Shown: piece by piece, positions 15,649 through 23,802 of the stretch
Layout: each line of letters begins with the position of its first letter
Numbering within the stretch: the first letter of the stretch is position 1
Assembly (NCBI GenBank): GCA_905235535.1
Contig: CAJOLS010000013.1
Span: 1 to 35,301 of the forward strand
Direction of reading: 5' to 3'
Length of the DNA: 35,301 nt
Source: an uncultured Bacteroidales bacterium
GTDB taxonomy: Bacteria; Bacteroidota; Bacteroidia; Bacteroidales; UBA932
Program-made: the position numbers and the translations under genes
The notes under the pieces: model-generated
What the model saw: only the letters and a program-made list of their open reading frames with translations
Told to the model about the DNA's origin: nothing
Databases searched by the model: none

Positions 15649-16812
15649 AGATAAATCAAAGAGGAAAGGTTTTCCGGGGCAAAAAGCCTTTCGGCCATTT
15701 TTTGCAGGTCTTCCGGGCTGATGGCCTCTATTTTGGCACGTGTCTGCTCGGGGGAGAGAATCTCGCCCCAGGCCAGCATGCTCTTTCCCATGGAAAGGCA
15801 CTGGGCCTCTCCGGCCTCGGAGCTGATGGCCAGCTGTCCCAGCAGCTGCTTGCGGAAGGCCTTCACCTGCCGTTCTGTAAACGGAACCTCGCGAAGGCGC
15901 CTGAGCACCTTGTGGATGGCCTGGAGGCAGTTGTCCAGATTGGGCTTGTCGCAGCCGAAGGTGATGGCCAGGACACCCGTATCGGCATATTGCGTGTAAG
16001 AACACTCTATTCCGTACACCCAGCCGCGTTTTTCCCGCAGTTCCGCGTTCAGGAGGGAATTGGAGGCCGGTCCGCCCAGGATGTTGGCCAGCATGGCGCA
16101 CACCAGCCTGTCCGGCGTTTCGTACAGCGAAGGCGCCAGGCAGCCCAGGACGGCGTTCACCTCGTGGTGCCGCTTATCTACTACTTTGTGGAAAGACATG
16201 GCCAATCAGTTTTAAAACCCGCTTTTCCAGCTGCTCCTCGGCAATATCGGCCACCACGGTGAACACCATGTTCTGCGGGACAAACTTCCGGGCCACGAAG
16301 CTGCGGAGCATATCGGCCGATATCTTTTTCACCGAAGCCTGGGTGCCCAGGATGGGGCGGGAGAGGGGGGAACCTTCAAACAGGAGGGTTTCGAAGCGGT
16401 CGTACACGTCCTCGGCCGGATTGTCCTTGTAGGAGATAATCTCGTCCAGGACCACGCCCCTTTCCGTTTCAATCTCTTTCTCGGGGAAGGTGGACTCGGT
16501 GGCCAGCTCAAACAGGAGCCCCGCCGCTTTGGGGAGGTCTTCCTTGAGGACGGTGGCGTGCAGCACAATCTCCTCCTTGGTGGTATAGGCGTTGAGTTCT
16601 CCTCCCAGGCGGTCCAGGTAGCTGGAAATGACCGCCGCGCTCTTGCGGCGGGTGCCGCGGAACAGGTTGTGTTCCACAAAATGCGCAATGCCAACAGGAT
16701 AGGGAGCCTCGTCGCGGGTTCCGGCGCCTATGGTTAAGGCGCAATAGGCCACGGCGCGCCCGCTCCGGCGCACGGCATATCTGAGCCCTTGGGGGGAGGT
16801 TCCGGTAATCAT
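15645..16812 (-). pseudogene. M16 family zinc peptidase, split into two frames
   Basis: Insulinase/processing-peptidase type metalloprotease. The first ORF (16812-16174, 212 residues) holds the inverted zinc motif HFVEH (H44, E47, H48) and E124 at the usual distance of about 76, so the catalytic half is complete. The second ORF (from 16205 TTG or 16199 ATG down to 15645) holds the C-terminal half with NILGGPASNSLLNAELREKRGWVY. Each half is about one M16 domain; together they give the usual 400-odd residues minus roughly 15-20 at the junction, so a small deletion with frameshift near 16175-16205 is the simplest reading. The ORFs overlap by about 30 bp, so two separately translated halves cannot be excluded. 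Last in the udk-TonB operon, 1 bp after the secreted-protein gene. Confidence 0.8.
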
Positions 16813-16813
16813 G

Positions 16814-17659
16814 CTATCTGCCCAGCGGTTTCAACTCGGAGGCCAGGAAGCCTTCGCTCCTTTTCTCGTTGATTTTGTGGCGTTCCAAGTAGCAGAGGCG
16901 GTGGGTATCGGCCTCAAAGAGAAGCTTGTAGCACACCGAGCCCTCGCTGGGGAAAATGGGGGCGATTACATAGCCCACCACCGTCTCCGGGCTCTGGTTC
17001 ACGTACTGCCAGTCGGACTCTGTGGAAGGGACCAGGTGCAGCGAAAGGTTGTTCTCCAGCTTGGCCAGGGCATTTTCGTCCACCTCGGAAGAGAGGTCCT
17101 CCCGGGCTATATAGACTTTTTTGCCGTTGATGGATTTTTTGAAACGCCCGTTGAACCACTCGCTCATCTTGTACGCGGCCTTTTCAGACTCCATGGCGGC
17201 CAGGGTGAAATCCTGAATGGCCTGGATGATGCCTCCCAGATAGACCAGGTCCCGGTCTCCGGAGCCCATGGCGGCCGATACGGGCAGGCTCACCACCTCG
17301 TGCATGGCGCTTATCCCGTCTTTGGCTTCCGGACCGCCCTTGACCAGGGTGAGGAAGCGGATGCCGGGCTCCTCTTCGCCTTTGAAGATGCTTTCGGCCG
17401 GGATGAGGAAGTAATACTTGTCCTGGGTCTTGATTTTTTCGAACTGCTCCAGCGAGCAGAACTCAAAAGTGGAGGAAGTCCAGATGTACGGGATTTCCTT
17501 CTGCAGGGCGGCGTTGAGGATGGGATCTCCGCTCAGGACCACCTGGGTCATCTTATCGGTAAAATCGGCCAGGCGATGCTTGCGCGTAACCACTTGCCCC
17601 TGGGCAAAGAGGGGCAGGCCGATGAAAAGGGTCAAAAGAACAGTCGTTATCTTTTTCAT
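16814..17659 (-). CDS. Secreted protein of unknown function
   Basis: About 281 residues starting MKKITTVLL, with a typical signal peptide ending near LFAQGQ, so export to the periplasm is likely. I do not recognise a domain. The body is mixed alpha/beta with no membrane segment and few cysteines. The start at 17659 is preferred over the in-frame upstream codon at 17767: it gives a proper signal peptide and overlaps the stop of the TonB-like gene by 4 bp (ATGA), repeating the coupling seen throughout this operon. Neighbours (TonB-like upstream, M16 peptidase downstream) suggest an envelope function only by association. Confidence 0.75.
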   Translation of the reverse strand: MKKITTVLLTLFIGLPLFAQGQVVTRKHRLADFTDKMTQVVLSGDPILNAALQKEIPYIWTSSTFEFCSLEQFEKIKTQDKYYFLIPAESIFKGEEEPGIRFLTLVKGGPEAKDGISAMHEVVSLPVSAAMGSGDRDLVYLGGIIQAIQDFTLAAMESEKAAYKMSEWFNGRFKKSINGKKVYIAREDLSSEVDENALAKLENNLSLHLVPSTESDWQYVNQSPETVVGYVIAPIFPSEGSVCYKLLFEADTHRLCYLERHKINEKRSEGFLASELKPLGR

Positions 17660-18375
17660 TGGGCGATGAATGCGTAAGTTATGGTTCCCATCTGCCGGGC
17701 CGGAGCCGTGGCGGAAGAGGAGAATTTGGACAGGCGGGCGGCGCGGATGGCGAAGTTTCGCAGGCATCCGTCGGAAGAGGAAACGCTTTCGTCCACCTTG
17801 GCGTTCACCACGTCTCCGCGGTTGTTTACGGCAATAATCACCACCACTTCACCGGCGCCGTAGCAGCGGTAGGCCGGGATGGGAAGGTGGCTGGCCTTGC
17901 GGCCGTCCAGGCTCCAGGAGAGGACGGAAGGGCCGCTGTAGGGTTTGTCCTGGACCTTCTTCTCCGGCTGGGGTTTTACGGGCTCTTCGGCCGATGCAAA
18001 GGCTTCCGGGTCTTCCACCTGTCGGCTCTGTCCTTCCTTCAACTCCTGTGCCAAGCGCTCGGCCTCTTTGTACAATTGGTCGGCATCGGTTCCGCGGTCG
18101 TCCTTGAGGGAACTGCGGTCCACGGCCACATTGCGGATGGGGATGGCTTCCGCCGCCGAGATGAGCCTGTCCAGCTGTTCGGCGGTGAGCTGCTGCAGCT
18201 GGGCTTCTTCCCGCTTGCGCTCCATCTCTTCCTGCTGGGTGAAGTCCAGAAGGAAGCTGTTTTCCCGCTTGATTTCCTGGCCGATCCGGATGAGCAGCAA
18301 TACGATAATCACCGCGAGATGGACGCTCACGGTGATGTACAATCCTGCTTTCTGATCCGGGGTCAGTCTTTTCAT
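17656..18375 (-). CDS. TonB-like energy transducer
   Basis: A 239-residue protein with TonB architecture: a short cytoplasmic N-terminus, one membrane anchor at about 11-31 (LYITVSVHLAVIIVLLLI), a charged and Pro-containing periplasmic stretch (EEPVKPQPEKKVQDKP), and a C-terminal domain matching Bacteroidota TonB-type ends (GEVVVIIAVNNRGDVVNAKV, then ITYAFIAQ). It should couple an ExbB/ExbD motor to an outer-membrane partner. The partner is not visible here; the exbB/exbD genes at 21370-23700 are candidates for the motor. It overlaps the udk stop by 4 bp and the next gene by 4 bp. Confidence 0.8.
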   Translation of the reverse strand: MKRLTPDQKAGLYITVSVHLAVIIVLLLIRIGQEIKRENSFLLDFTQQEEMERKREEAQLQQLTAEQLDRLISAAEAIPIRNVAVDRSSLKDDRGTDADQLYKEAERLAQELKEGQSRQVEDPEAFASAEEPVKPQPEKKVQDKPYSGPSVLSWSLDGRKASHLPIPAYRCYGAGEVVVIIAVNNRGDVVNAKVDESVSSSDGCLRNFAIRAARLSKFSSSATAPARQMGTITYAFIAQ

Positions 18376-19007
18376 TTCTTGCGTTTGGCTTTCTTTTTCT
18401 GGCTCAGTGCTTTCTCCACCGTATTGGTGATGATGTCAATGGCCACCTTGTTGTGCCCGCCCTGGGGGACGATGACGTCTGCGTAGCGTTTGGACGGCTC
18501 GATGAACTGCAGGTGCATGGGCTTCACGGTGTCGCAGTAATGCTCTATAGCTGTTTCGATGGTGCGGCCGCGTTCTGCAATGTCCCTCAGGATGATGCGC
18601 ATGAGGCGGTCGTCATCGTCGGCATCCACGAATATCTTGATGTTCATCTGGTCCCTCAGCTCCTTGCAGGTGAAGATGAGGATGCCTTCCACGATGATGA
18701 CATCGGCCGGCTCCACCGTAATGGTTTCCGTGGTGGAACGGGAGCAGGTAATATAGGAATAGACGGGTTGCTCTATGGTTTTGCCGCTTTTGAGCTCACG
18801 CACCTGCTGGCACATGAGCTTCCAGTCAATGGCGTCCGGGTGGTCGAAGTTGATGTTCTTCCTTTCTTCTACGGGGACGTGGCTGGAATCTTTGTAGTAA
18901 GAGTCCTGGGGAATCACTACTACACGTCCCTGAAGCTGGTTCACAATGGCTTTCACCACGGTGGTCTTACCTGAACCGGACCCTCCGGCGATACCTATTA
19001 CGAGCAT
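18372..19007 (-). CDS. udk: Uridine kinase
   Basis: Phosphorylates uridine and cytidine to UMP and CMP with ATP or GTP in pyrimidine salvage. The 211-residue sequence shows the P-loop GIAGGSGSGKTT near 5-16, the substrate segment PQDSYYKD (about 33-40), FDHPDAIDW (54-62) and VIIVEGILIF (103-112), all typical. The lysine-rich tail KKKAKRKK is a small extension. It is the first gene of an operon of four with 4-bp ATGA overlaps or a 1-bp gap (TonB-like, secreted protein, M16). A REP-like repeat stands between it and asnS, so whether asnS transcription reaches it is unclear. Confidence 0.96.
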   Translation of the reverse strand: MLVIGIAGGSGSGKTTVVKAIVNQLQGRVVVIPQDSYYKDSSHVPVEERKNINFDHPDAIDWKLMCQQVRELKSGKTIEQPVYSYITCSRSTTETITVEPADVIIVEGILIFTCKELRDQMNIKIFVDADDDDRLMRIILRDIAERGRTIETAIEHYCDTVKPMHLQFIEPSKRYADVIVPQGGHNKVAIDIITNTVEKALSQKKKAKRKK

Positions 19008-19091
19008 AATCGAAACTTATCAAATTATTGGACTCACCTCTTTATTCATCTTTTTTCCCTCTCCACGGACCCACGCACAGTATTTATCCTA

Positions 19092-19134
19092 CGTTACCCC
19101 CTCCCGAAACCCCTCCCCCCGGGGGAGGGACTTA
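19092..19134 (-). repeat. C-rich REP-like repeat, copy 5
   Basis: Same 43-bp unit with TCCCCCCGGGGG in the turn, which makes the hairpin stem slightly longer. It lies 20 bp behind the asnS stop, in the asnS-udk gap. Confidence 0.85.
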
Positions 19135-19154
19135 TTGATAAGGAGGGTAAGGTG

Positions 19155-20558
19155 TTAAAACTCTGCGTTTTTGGGTGTTCTCGGGAACGGAATCACGTCA
19201 CGGATGTTGGACATGCCGGTGACGAACAGGAGCAGGCGCTCGAAGCCCAGGCCGAATCCGCTGTGCGGAACGGAACCGTAACGGCGGGTGTCTATGTACC
19301 ACTCCAGATTCTTGCGGGACATGCCCAGCTCTTCGATGCGGGCTTCCAGTTTCTCCAGGGATGCCTCACGCTCGGAGCCGCCGATGATTTCTCCAATCTT
19401 GGGGAAGAGGACGTCCATGCCACGAACCGTGCGTCCATCTTCGTTCTGCTTCATGTAGAAGGCCTTGATATCCTTAGGGAAATCTATGAGGATGACGGGC
19501 TTGCCGAAGTGCTTTTCCACCAGATAACGCTCGTGCTCGCTCTGGAAGTCCGTGCCCCAGTGGACGGGATACTCGAACTGGACGCCATCGGCAATGGCCT
19601 TTTCCAGAATTTCCACCGCCTCGGTGTACGTGACTTTCTGGAAGGCGATGCCCAGGACGCTTCTCATGCGCTCGATGAGGCCGTCGTCGTATTTGTCATT
19701 GAGGAACTGGAGGTCTTCCAAGCAGTGGTCTAGGGCCCACTGAACCAGGAATTTGACAAATTCCTCGGCCAGTTCCATGTTGTCGTTGATGTCGTAGAAG
19801 GCCATTTCCGGCTCAATCATCCAGAACTCTGCCAGGTGGCGGGGCGTGTTGGAATTCTCTGCGCGGAAGGTGGGGCCGAAGGTGTAGATTTCTCCCACGG
19901 CGGTGGCCCCCAGTTCACCTTCCAGCTGGCCGGAAACGGTGAGGGAGGTCTTCTTGCCGAAGAAGTCCTTGCTGAAGTCCACGTTGCCCTTCTTGTCTAA
20001 CGGGATGTTTTTCAGGTCCAGGGTGGTTACCTGGAACATGTCTCCTGCGCCCTCGGCATCACTTTCGGTGATGAGGGGGGTGTGGAGATACACGAAGCCC
20101 TTCTGGTTGAAGAAGGTGTGGATGGCATAGGCCATCTGGTTGCGGATGCGCAGGACGGCTCCGAAGGTGTTGGTCCTCATGCGCATGTGGGCTACGCTGC
20201 GAAGATACTCCAGGGTGGTGTCCTTCTTCTGGAGAGGGAAGCGCATAGGGTCACACTCTCCCATGACCTGGATGTCCGTGGCCTGGATCTCAACGTCCTG
20301 GCCGCCGCCCATGGATTCCACCAGTTTGCCCCTTACGCAAAGGGAGGCGCCGGTGGTAATCTTTTTGAAGAGTTCTTCGTCGAAGAGCTCGGCATTGGCT
20401 ACAATCTGGATATTATTGATGGTAGAACCGTCGTTGAGGGCGATGAACTTGACTTGTTTGTTGCCTCGTTTGGTGCGCACCCAACCTTTGGCGAGCACCT
20501 CTGCACCCGGCTTGGCGGCCAGGAGATCCTTGATTTTGGTTCTTTTTAGAGTTTCCAT
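19155..20558 (-). CDS. asnS: Asparaginyl-tRNA synthetase
   Basis: Charges tRNA-Asn with asparagine; class IIb synthetase of 467 residues, the normal length. An N-terminal OB-fold anticodon-binding domain (about 16-100, [21 protein letters not shown]) is followed by the catalytic core with motif 2 [16 protein letters not shown] (231-246) and motif 3 near [10 protein letters not shown] at the C-terminal end. The gene has its own strong promoter, whose boxes lie inside the last codons of the preceding short ORF. A REP-like repeat follows the stop. Confidence 0.97.
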   Translation of the reverse strand: METLKRTKIKDLLAAKPGAEVLAKGWVRTKRGNKQVKFIALNDGSTINNIQIVANAELFDEELFKKITTGASLCVRGKLVESMGGGQDVEIQATDIQVMGECDPMRFPLQKKDTTLEYLRSVAHMRMRTNTFGAVLRIRNQMAYAIHTFFNQKGFVYLHTPLITESDAEGAGDMFQVTTLDLKNIPLDKKGNVDFSKDFFGKKTSLTVSGQLEGELGATAVGEIYTFGPTFRAENSNTPRHLAEFWMIEPEMAFYDINDNMELAEEFVKFLVQWALDHCLEDLQFLNDKYDDGLIERMRSVLGIAFQKVTYTEAVEILEKAIADGVQFEYPVHWGTDFQSEHERYLVEKHFGKPVILIDFPKDIKAFYMKQNEDGRTVRGMDVLFPKIGEIIGGSEREASLEKLEARIEELGMSRKNLEWYIDTRRYGSVPHSGFGLGFERLLLFVTGMSNIRDVIPFPRTPKNAEF

Positions 20559-20574
20559 AGGGTATTTGCTTCAA

Positions 20575-21114
20575 TCATGCAAATATAGCATTTCTTTGCC
20601 AATTCGGCAACTGCCGGGCGGGCAAGTAGGGCAGGATCTCCAGATACTCGAACTTGAAGGGAGAATTAAGCCGAAGGAATTCGTCCTTGAGCCGGGATTT
20701 GACCGAGGAGGCCATCTTGTCGGAAGGAAGCCCCACCAGATATGCCACCATCCGGTTGTCAAAACCGGCGATGAAATAAGTGTAGGCGTAATACTCTTTT
20801 TCCGGAATATAGGGGATGTCGTTCTTGAGCCGGACGAGGAGGTTGTCCATCCTTTCGTTGATGAGTTCCTGCAGGTATCCGTGTCCATGTCCTGGCCCGC
20901 CCAGGATCTGATGCCGGATTTTCGTCCACCGTTTCATCCGGAATTCGGGGTCTTTATACTGTTCATTTTCCTTCATGGCCTGGTTCTGCCAGTACCATTC
21001 TTCCATGAAACAGGAGAGCAGGAAGATTTCCTCGCGGATCAGGACACGCTGCTTGTTGCGGAGTTTGAGGAGGGTTGCGCTTCCGAGAGGTCGTTTGGCC
21101 TTAATTCTTTTCAT
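20575..21114 (-). CDS. Short ORF resembling the C-terminal module of Bacteroidales TPR regulators
   Basis: A 179-residue protein. Residues of about 80-165 (LQELINERMDNLLVRLKNDI, then KEYYAYTYFIAGFDNRMVAYLVG and SSVKSRLKDEF) follow the pattern of the cytoplasmic C-terminus of Bacteroidales TPR/membrane regulators, where a helix ending in a phrase like LCYIYAGFS precedes an HTH-like IYVRKSRIK segment. Here the TPR and membrane parts are missing, and a stop codon 12 codons upstream bounds the frame, so this is either a stand-alone version or a remnant. Its last codons encode the asnS promoter. A DNA-binding role is inference. Confidence 0.5.
   Translation of the reverse strand: MKRIKAKRPLGSATLLKLRNKQRVLIREEIFLLSCFMEEWYWQNQAMKENEQYKDPEFRMKRWTKIRHQILGGPGHGHGYLQELINERMDNLLVRLKNDIPYIPEKEYYAYTYFIAGFDNRMVAYLVGLPSDKMASSVKSRLKDEFLRLNSPFKFEYLEILPYLPARQLPNWQRNAIFA
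20580..20610 (-). promoter_or_regulatory. Promoter of asnS
   Basis: On the minus strand TTG (20610-20608), 20 bp, TATATTTG (20587-20580): both boxes match the Bacteroidota consensus at ideal spacing, 21 bp before the asnS ATG. Confidence 0.75.
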
Positions 21115-21315
21115 AATGGGGGGAGTAATAGTGAATTTCCATGCCTGCTAAAATAAGAAGCGGACAGGGGATTATGAAGAATTAGGGCGTTTAAAAATCC
21201 TCGCCTTATTACGTTGATTATAAGATAGTTGTGCGAGGTCCTAGTGTTGCTTTCCTACATGTATTCCCTTGATGTGGTGTGATTTATGGGAAGGATTTTT
21301 TTTCTTCTGGATAAT

Positions 21316-21347
21316 AAAAAAAGCAGCCTGAAACAGACTGCTTTTTT
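21316..21347 (-). terminator. Terminator of the exbB-exbD operon
   Basis: AAAAAAGCAG and CTGCTTTTTT pair perfectly, with an inner CTG/CAG extension; on the minus strand the hairpin is followed by seven T. It lies 23 bp behind the last exbD. The rest of the 21115-21369 gap shows nothing else I can support. Confidence 0.85.
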
Positions 21348-21369
21348 AACAAATAAGCGATGCTCTGAA

Positions 21370-21840
21370 TTATTCCGCAGGCTTTCTGGCCGCGTACATA
21401 ATCTTGAGGGCGGAGCAGCGACGCAGCTCCTGCTTAACATCGGACACAATACCCATGCGGACGTCCTGGTCCACGCGCAGATTCACGGTCATGAGGGAAC
21501 GCTCTGCTTCGGACATGGCGTCACGCTCGGCGGCGATGAAGTCACGGATGTCATTTACGCTCTTGAAAGAATCGTTCAGCTGAATGCGGGCATCGGTACC
21601 GAATTTAGCCTGGTACTGGAGAGTAGGGCTACCGATATTGATGTTGGCACTCAAGTCTTTGCGCTCCAACTTGGCAACCTCGGATGCAACGGGCATGGTG
21701 ATTTTCACTTTCTGCTCGGTTTCACGCATCTGGGTGGTTACCATGAAGAAGAACAGGAGCATGAACACGATATCGGACAGGGAGTTGGATGATGCCTGCG
21801 GGACTTCCTTCTTATTATTGGAATTTCCAAATTTTGACAT
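21370..21840 (-). CDS. exbD: ExbD/TolR-family protein (second copy)
   Basis: A 156-residue proton-channel subunit with one N-terminal membrane helix, SDIVFMLLFFFMVTTQM, carrying the conserved aspartate D23, then a periplasmic domain that ends in VNLRVDQDVRMGIVSDVKQELR, the ExbD/TolR fold. With ExbB it forms the motor that energises TonB. It is the last gene of exbB-membrane protein-exbD-exbD, 15 bp after the other exbD, and is followed by a good terminator. Two different ExbD subunits behind one ExbB is a common Bacteroidota arrangement. Confidence 0.93.
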   Translation of the reverse strand: MSKFGNSNNKKEVPQASSNSLSDIVFMLLFFFMVTTQMRETEQKVKITMPVASEVAKLERKDLSANINIGSPTLQYQAKFGTDARIQLNDSFKSVNDIRDFIAAERDAMSEAERSLMTVNLRVDQDVRMGIVSDVKQELRRCSALKIMYAARKPAE

Positions 21841-21855
21841 AATTCTTACCTCCTA

Positions 21856-22422
21856 TTATTTTTTACCGGTATCCTTAGGCTCTGCCTCGGAAATGTTCTG
21901 AGGTATGACCTGTTTCACAAGTTCCTGCTCCTCCTCGGAGAGGCGGGAGAACTTCTTGCCGAAGTTGGCTCTGGAGAAATCGTCTCGGAGTTCGTTCACG
22001 GCCTTCACCAATTCGTTCTGGACGGCGATATAAGCCTGATAAGAAGTACCACGGTCGTTCTGCAGGGAGATAACGCCCTTGGACTTGATATAGGTTTTTC
22101 CGTCTACCTCAAGGGGTTCCTTTTCGGGGAGGTTGGGGTCGTTGGTGGGGTTGGTGAGGAACTCTTTGATTTTGTCTTTCAAGAGGGTGATATCCATGGC
22201 TTCGCTACCGGCAAACAGCTTATCGGCAGAGTTGATTCTGACGATGATGATGTTACGGCGGTTAACCTTCTGGTCCTTAACTTGTTCAGTGTCCGGGATA
22301 GGGGGAAGGCGGCGCTGCAGACCTGACTGTTCTCCCATGGTTGTAGTCATGAGGAAGTAGCACAGGAGCAGGAATGCAATGTCAGCCGTAGAACCGATTG
22401 CTTCAAATTTTCTTCTTGCCAT
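21856..22422 (-). CDS. exbD: ExbD/TolR-family protein (first copy)
   Basis: A 188-residue ExbD/TolR protein with the membrane helix STADIAFLLLCYFLMTTT and conserved D14, followed by a longer periplasmic part than its neighbour, including IIIVRINSADKLFAGSEAM and the later SLQNDRGTSYQAYIAVQNEL. The C-terminal 40 residues (FSRLSEEEQELVKQV) are charged and helical and have no counterpart in the other ExbD. It is 8 bp behind the four-helix membrane protein gene in the same operon. Confidence 0.92.
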   Translation of the reverse strand: MARRKFEAIGSTADIAFLLLCYFLMTTTMGEQSGLQRRLPPIPDTEQVKDQKVNRRNIIIVRINSADKLFAGSEAMDITLLKDKIKEFLTNPTNDPNLPEKEPLEVDGKTYIKSKGVISLQNDRGTSYQAYIAVQNELVKAVNELRDDFSRANFGKKFSRLSEEEQELVKQVIPQNISEAEPKDTGKK

Positions 22423-22430
22423 GGTTACCT

Positions 22431-22889
22431 TTACTTTTTGTTGCGGATGGTCATCAGCACTTCACCGCAGATGATGGACAGGATAGCTGCAGCACCAACG
22501 ATGTATGCCATGTTGAGGATGGTATCGGTCATCTTGAGCTCGGTAGCGGTGGGAAGCTTGGCGCCGGAGTAACCCACTGCGGGATTACCGGAAGCCAGCA
22601 CGTAGCAGATGCCGAACAGAGCGGCGGCAGCAACCACGGCGATGCCGATCTTAACAAGTCCCTTGGGATTTGTCGTGGCCGTAATGTACAGGCCCAGGCA
22701 AATCACGGACGCAAGAGCGATGCCCAGCACGATGTATGCCCAGTACAGGAGCGGGTCCACAGTGCCGTTGTCTTCAGCCACCGTGGCCGGATATCCCTTA
22801 AACATACCCCAAAGCAGAACCGCAACGCTCAGAATCATCAAGGCCCAAAGGACGATCTTGAATATTTTAGCGTATTTCTGGTTTTCCAT
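22431..22889 (-). CDS. Four-helix membrane protein in the exbB operon
   Basis: A 152-residue protein with about four membrane segments (LWALMILSVAVLLWGM, LYWAYIVLGIALASVICLGLY, VKIGIAVVAAAALFGICYVLA and LNMAYIVGAAAILSIICG). I know equivalents only as hypothetical proteins between exbB and exbD in Bacteroidota. The constant position between the motor subunits suggests an accessory subunit or assembly factor, which is inference. It lies 25 bp behind exbB and 8 bp before the first exbD. Confidence 0.75.
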   Translation of the reverse strand: MENQKYAKIFKIVLWALMILSVAVLLWGMFKGYPATVAEDNGTVDPLLYWAYIVLGIALASVICLGLYITATTNPKGLVKIGIAVVAAAALFGICYVLASGNPAVGYSGAKLPTATELKMTDTILNMAYIVGAAAILSIICGEVLMTIRNKK

Positions 22890-22914
22890 TATATACTGGA
22901 ATTAAAGGGGTTGA

Positions 22915-23700
22915 TTATTTATTGTTGTATTTGACCATGGTGTCCACGAAGCGGATGGAAGAGTCTTCCATATCGATGGACAGAGCGTCGATCTTGGCGA
23001 TGATGTAGTTGTAGAAGATCTGGAGGATCATAGCAACGATAAGACCACCCACGGTGGTGATGAGGGCGACCTTCATACCGCCAGCCACAACGTTCGGGGA
23101 GATATCACCGGCAGCCTGGATAGCGTCGAAGGCCTGGATCATACCGATAACGGTACCGAGGAATCCGAGGGACGGGGCGATGGAGATGAACAGGCCAATC
23201 CAGCTGAGGCCGTTCTCCATGAGGCTCATCTGAACGCCGCCATAGGAAACGATGGTCTTTTCCACTACGTCCACACCCTGGTCTGCACGGAGGAGACCCT
23301 GGTAGAAGATGGAGGCCACGGGGCCACGGGTTTCACGGCAAACCTTCTTGGCTTCTTCGATGCCACCCTTTGCAAGAGCAGCCTCTACATTTTCGAGGAG
23401 CTTGGTGGTGTTGGTCTTGGAGAAGGCCAGATAAAGGATGCGCTCGATAGCAAGGGCCATACCGAGGATCAGGCAGATGATGATCAGGGACATGAAGCCG
23501 GCGCCACCTTCGATGAATTTGGTCTTGAGAGCCTGGTGGAGGGGAACTTCCTCACCGGAACCGGCGAAAAGGTCCACAACCTCTTCGGCTTCTTCAACCT
23601 GCTGAGCGGCGGGAGCGGCACCCTCGTCCTGAGCGGAAGCAATGTTTGCAGTGAAGGTCATGAGACCGGCGACTGCCAAAAACATGAAAAACTTTTTCAT
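22915..23700 (-). CDS. exbB: MotA/TolQ/ExbB proton channel protein
   Basis: The 261-residue channel-forming subunit of the ExbB-ExbD motor in the inner membrane, which uses proton flow to power TonB. An N-terminal signal-like helix (MKKFFMFLAVAGLMTF, ending ASAQ) and a Glu/Ala-rich periplasmic stretch precede the first channel helix GFMSLIIICLILGMALAIER. The TolQ/ExbB core helices are WIGLFISIAPSLGFLGTVIG and MKVALITTVGGLIVAMILQ. The cleavable-type leader is usual for Bacteroidota ExbB. It heads the operon with a promoter directly upstream. Confidence 0.94.
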   Translation of the reverse strand: MKKFFMFLAVAGLMTFTANIASAQDEGAAPAAQQVEEAEEVVDLFAGSGEEVPLHQALKTKFIEGGAGFMSLIIICLILGMALAIERILYLAFSKTNTTKLLENVEAALAKGGIEEAKKVCRETRGPVASIFYQGLLRADQGVDVVEKTIVSYGGVQMSLMENGLSWIGLFISIAPSLGFLGTVIGMIQAFDAIQAAGDISPNVVAGGMKVALITTVGGLIVAMILQIFYNYIIAKIDALSIDMEDSSIRFVDTMVKYNNK

Positions 23701-23742
23701 AATCGTTTTTGTGTTGTTAGTTATAAATTGAATTTAGTTAGT

Positions 23743-23772
23743 AAAAATTATCTTCTACCTTTGGTCGTGCAA
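23743..23772 (-). promoter_or_regulatory. Probable promoter of the exbB operon
   Basis: Minus strand TTG (23772-23770), 19 bp, TAATTTTT (23750-23743), one mismatch from TAnnTTTG, 42 bp before the exbB ATG. Confidence 0.5.
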
Positions 23773-23802
23773 TTTAGGAAGAAAAATCGGGTTTTCCAAA
23801 GA

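Noticed and set aside
15604-15721. A small plus-strand gene overlapping the REP-like repeats (15503-15721)
   Set aside because: The frame is made of the 77-bp duplication and the antisense of the M16 gene; the peptide repeats itself because the DNA does.
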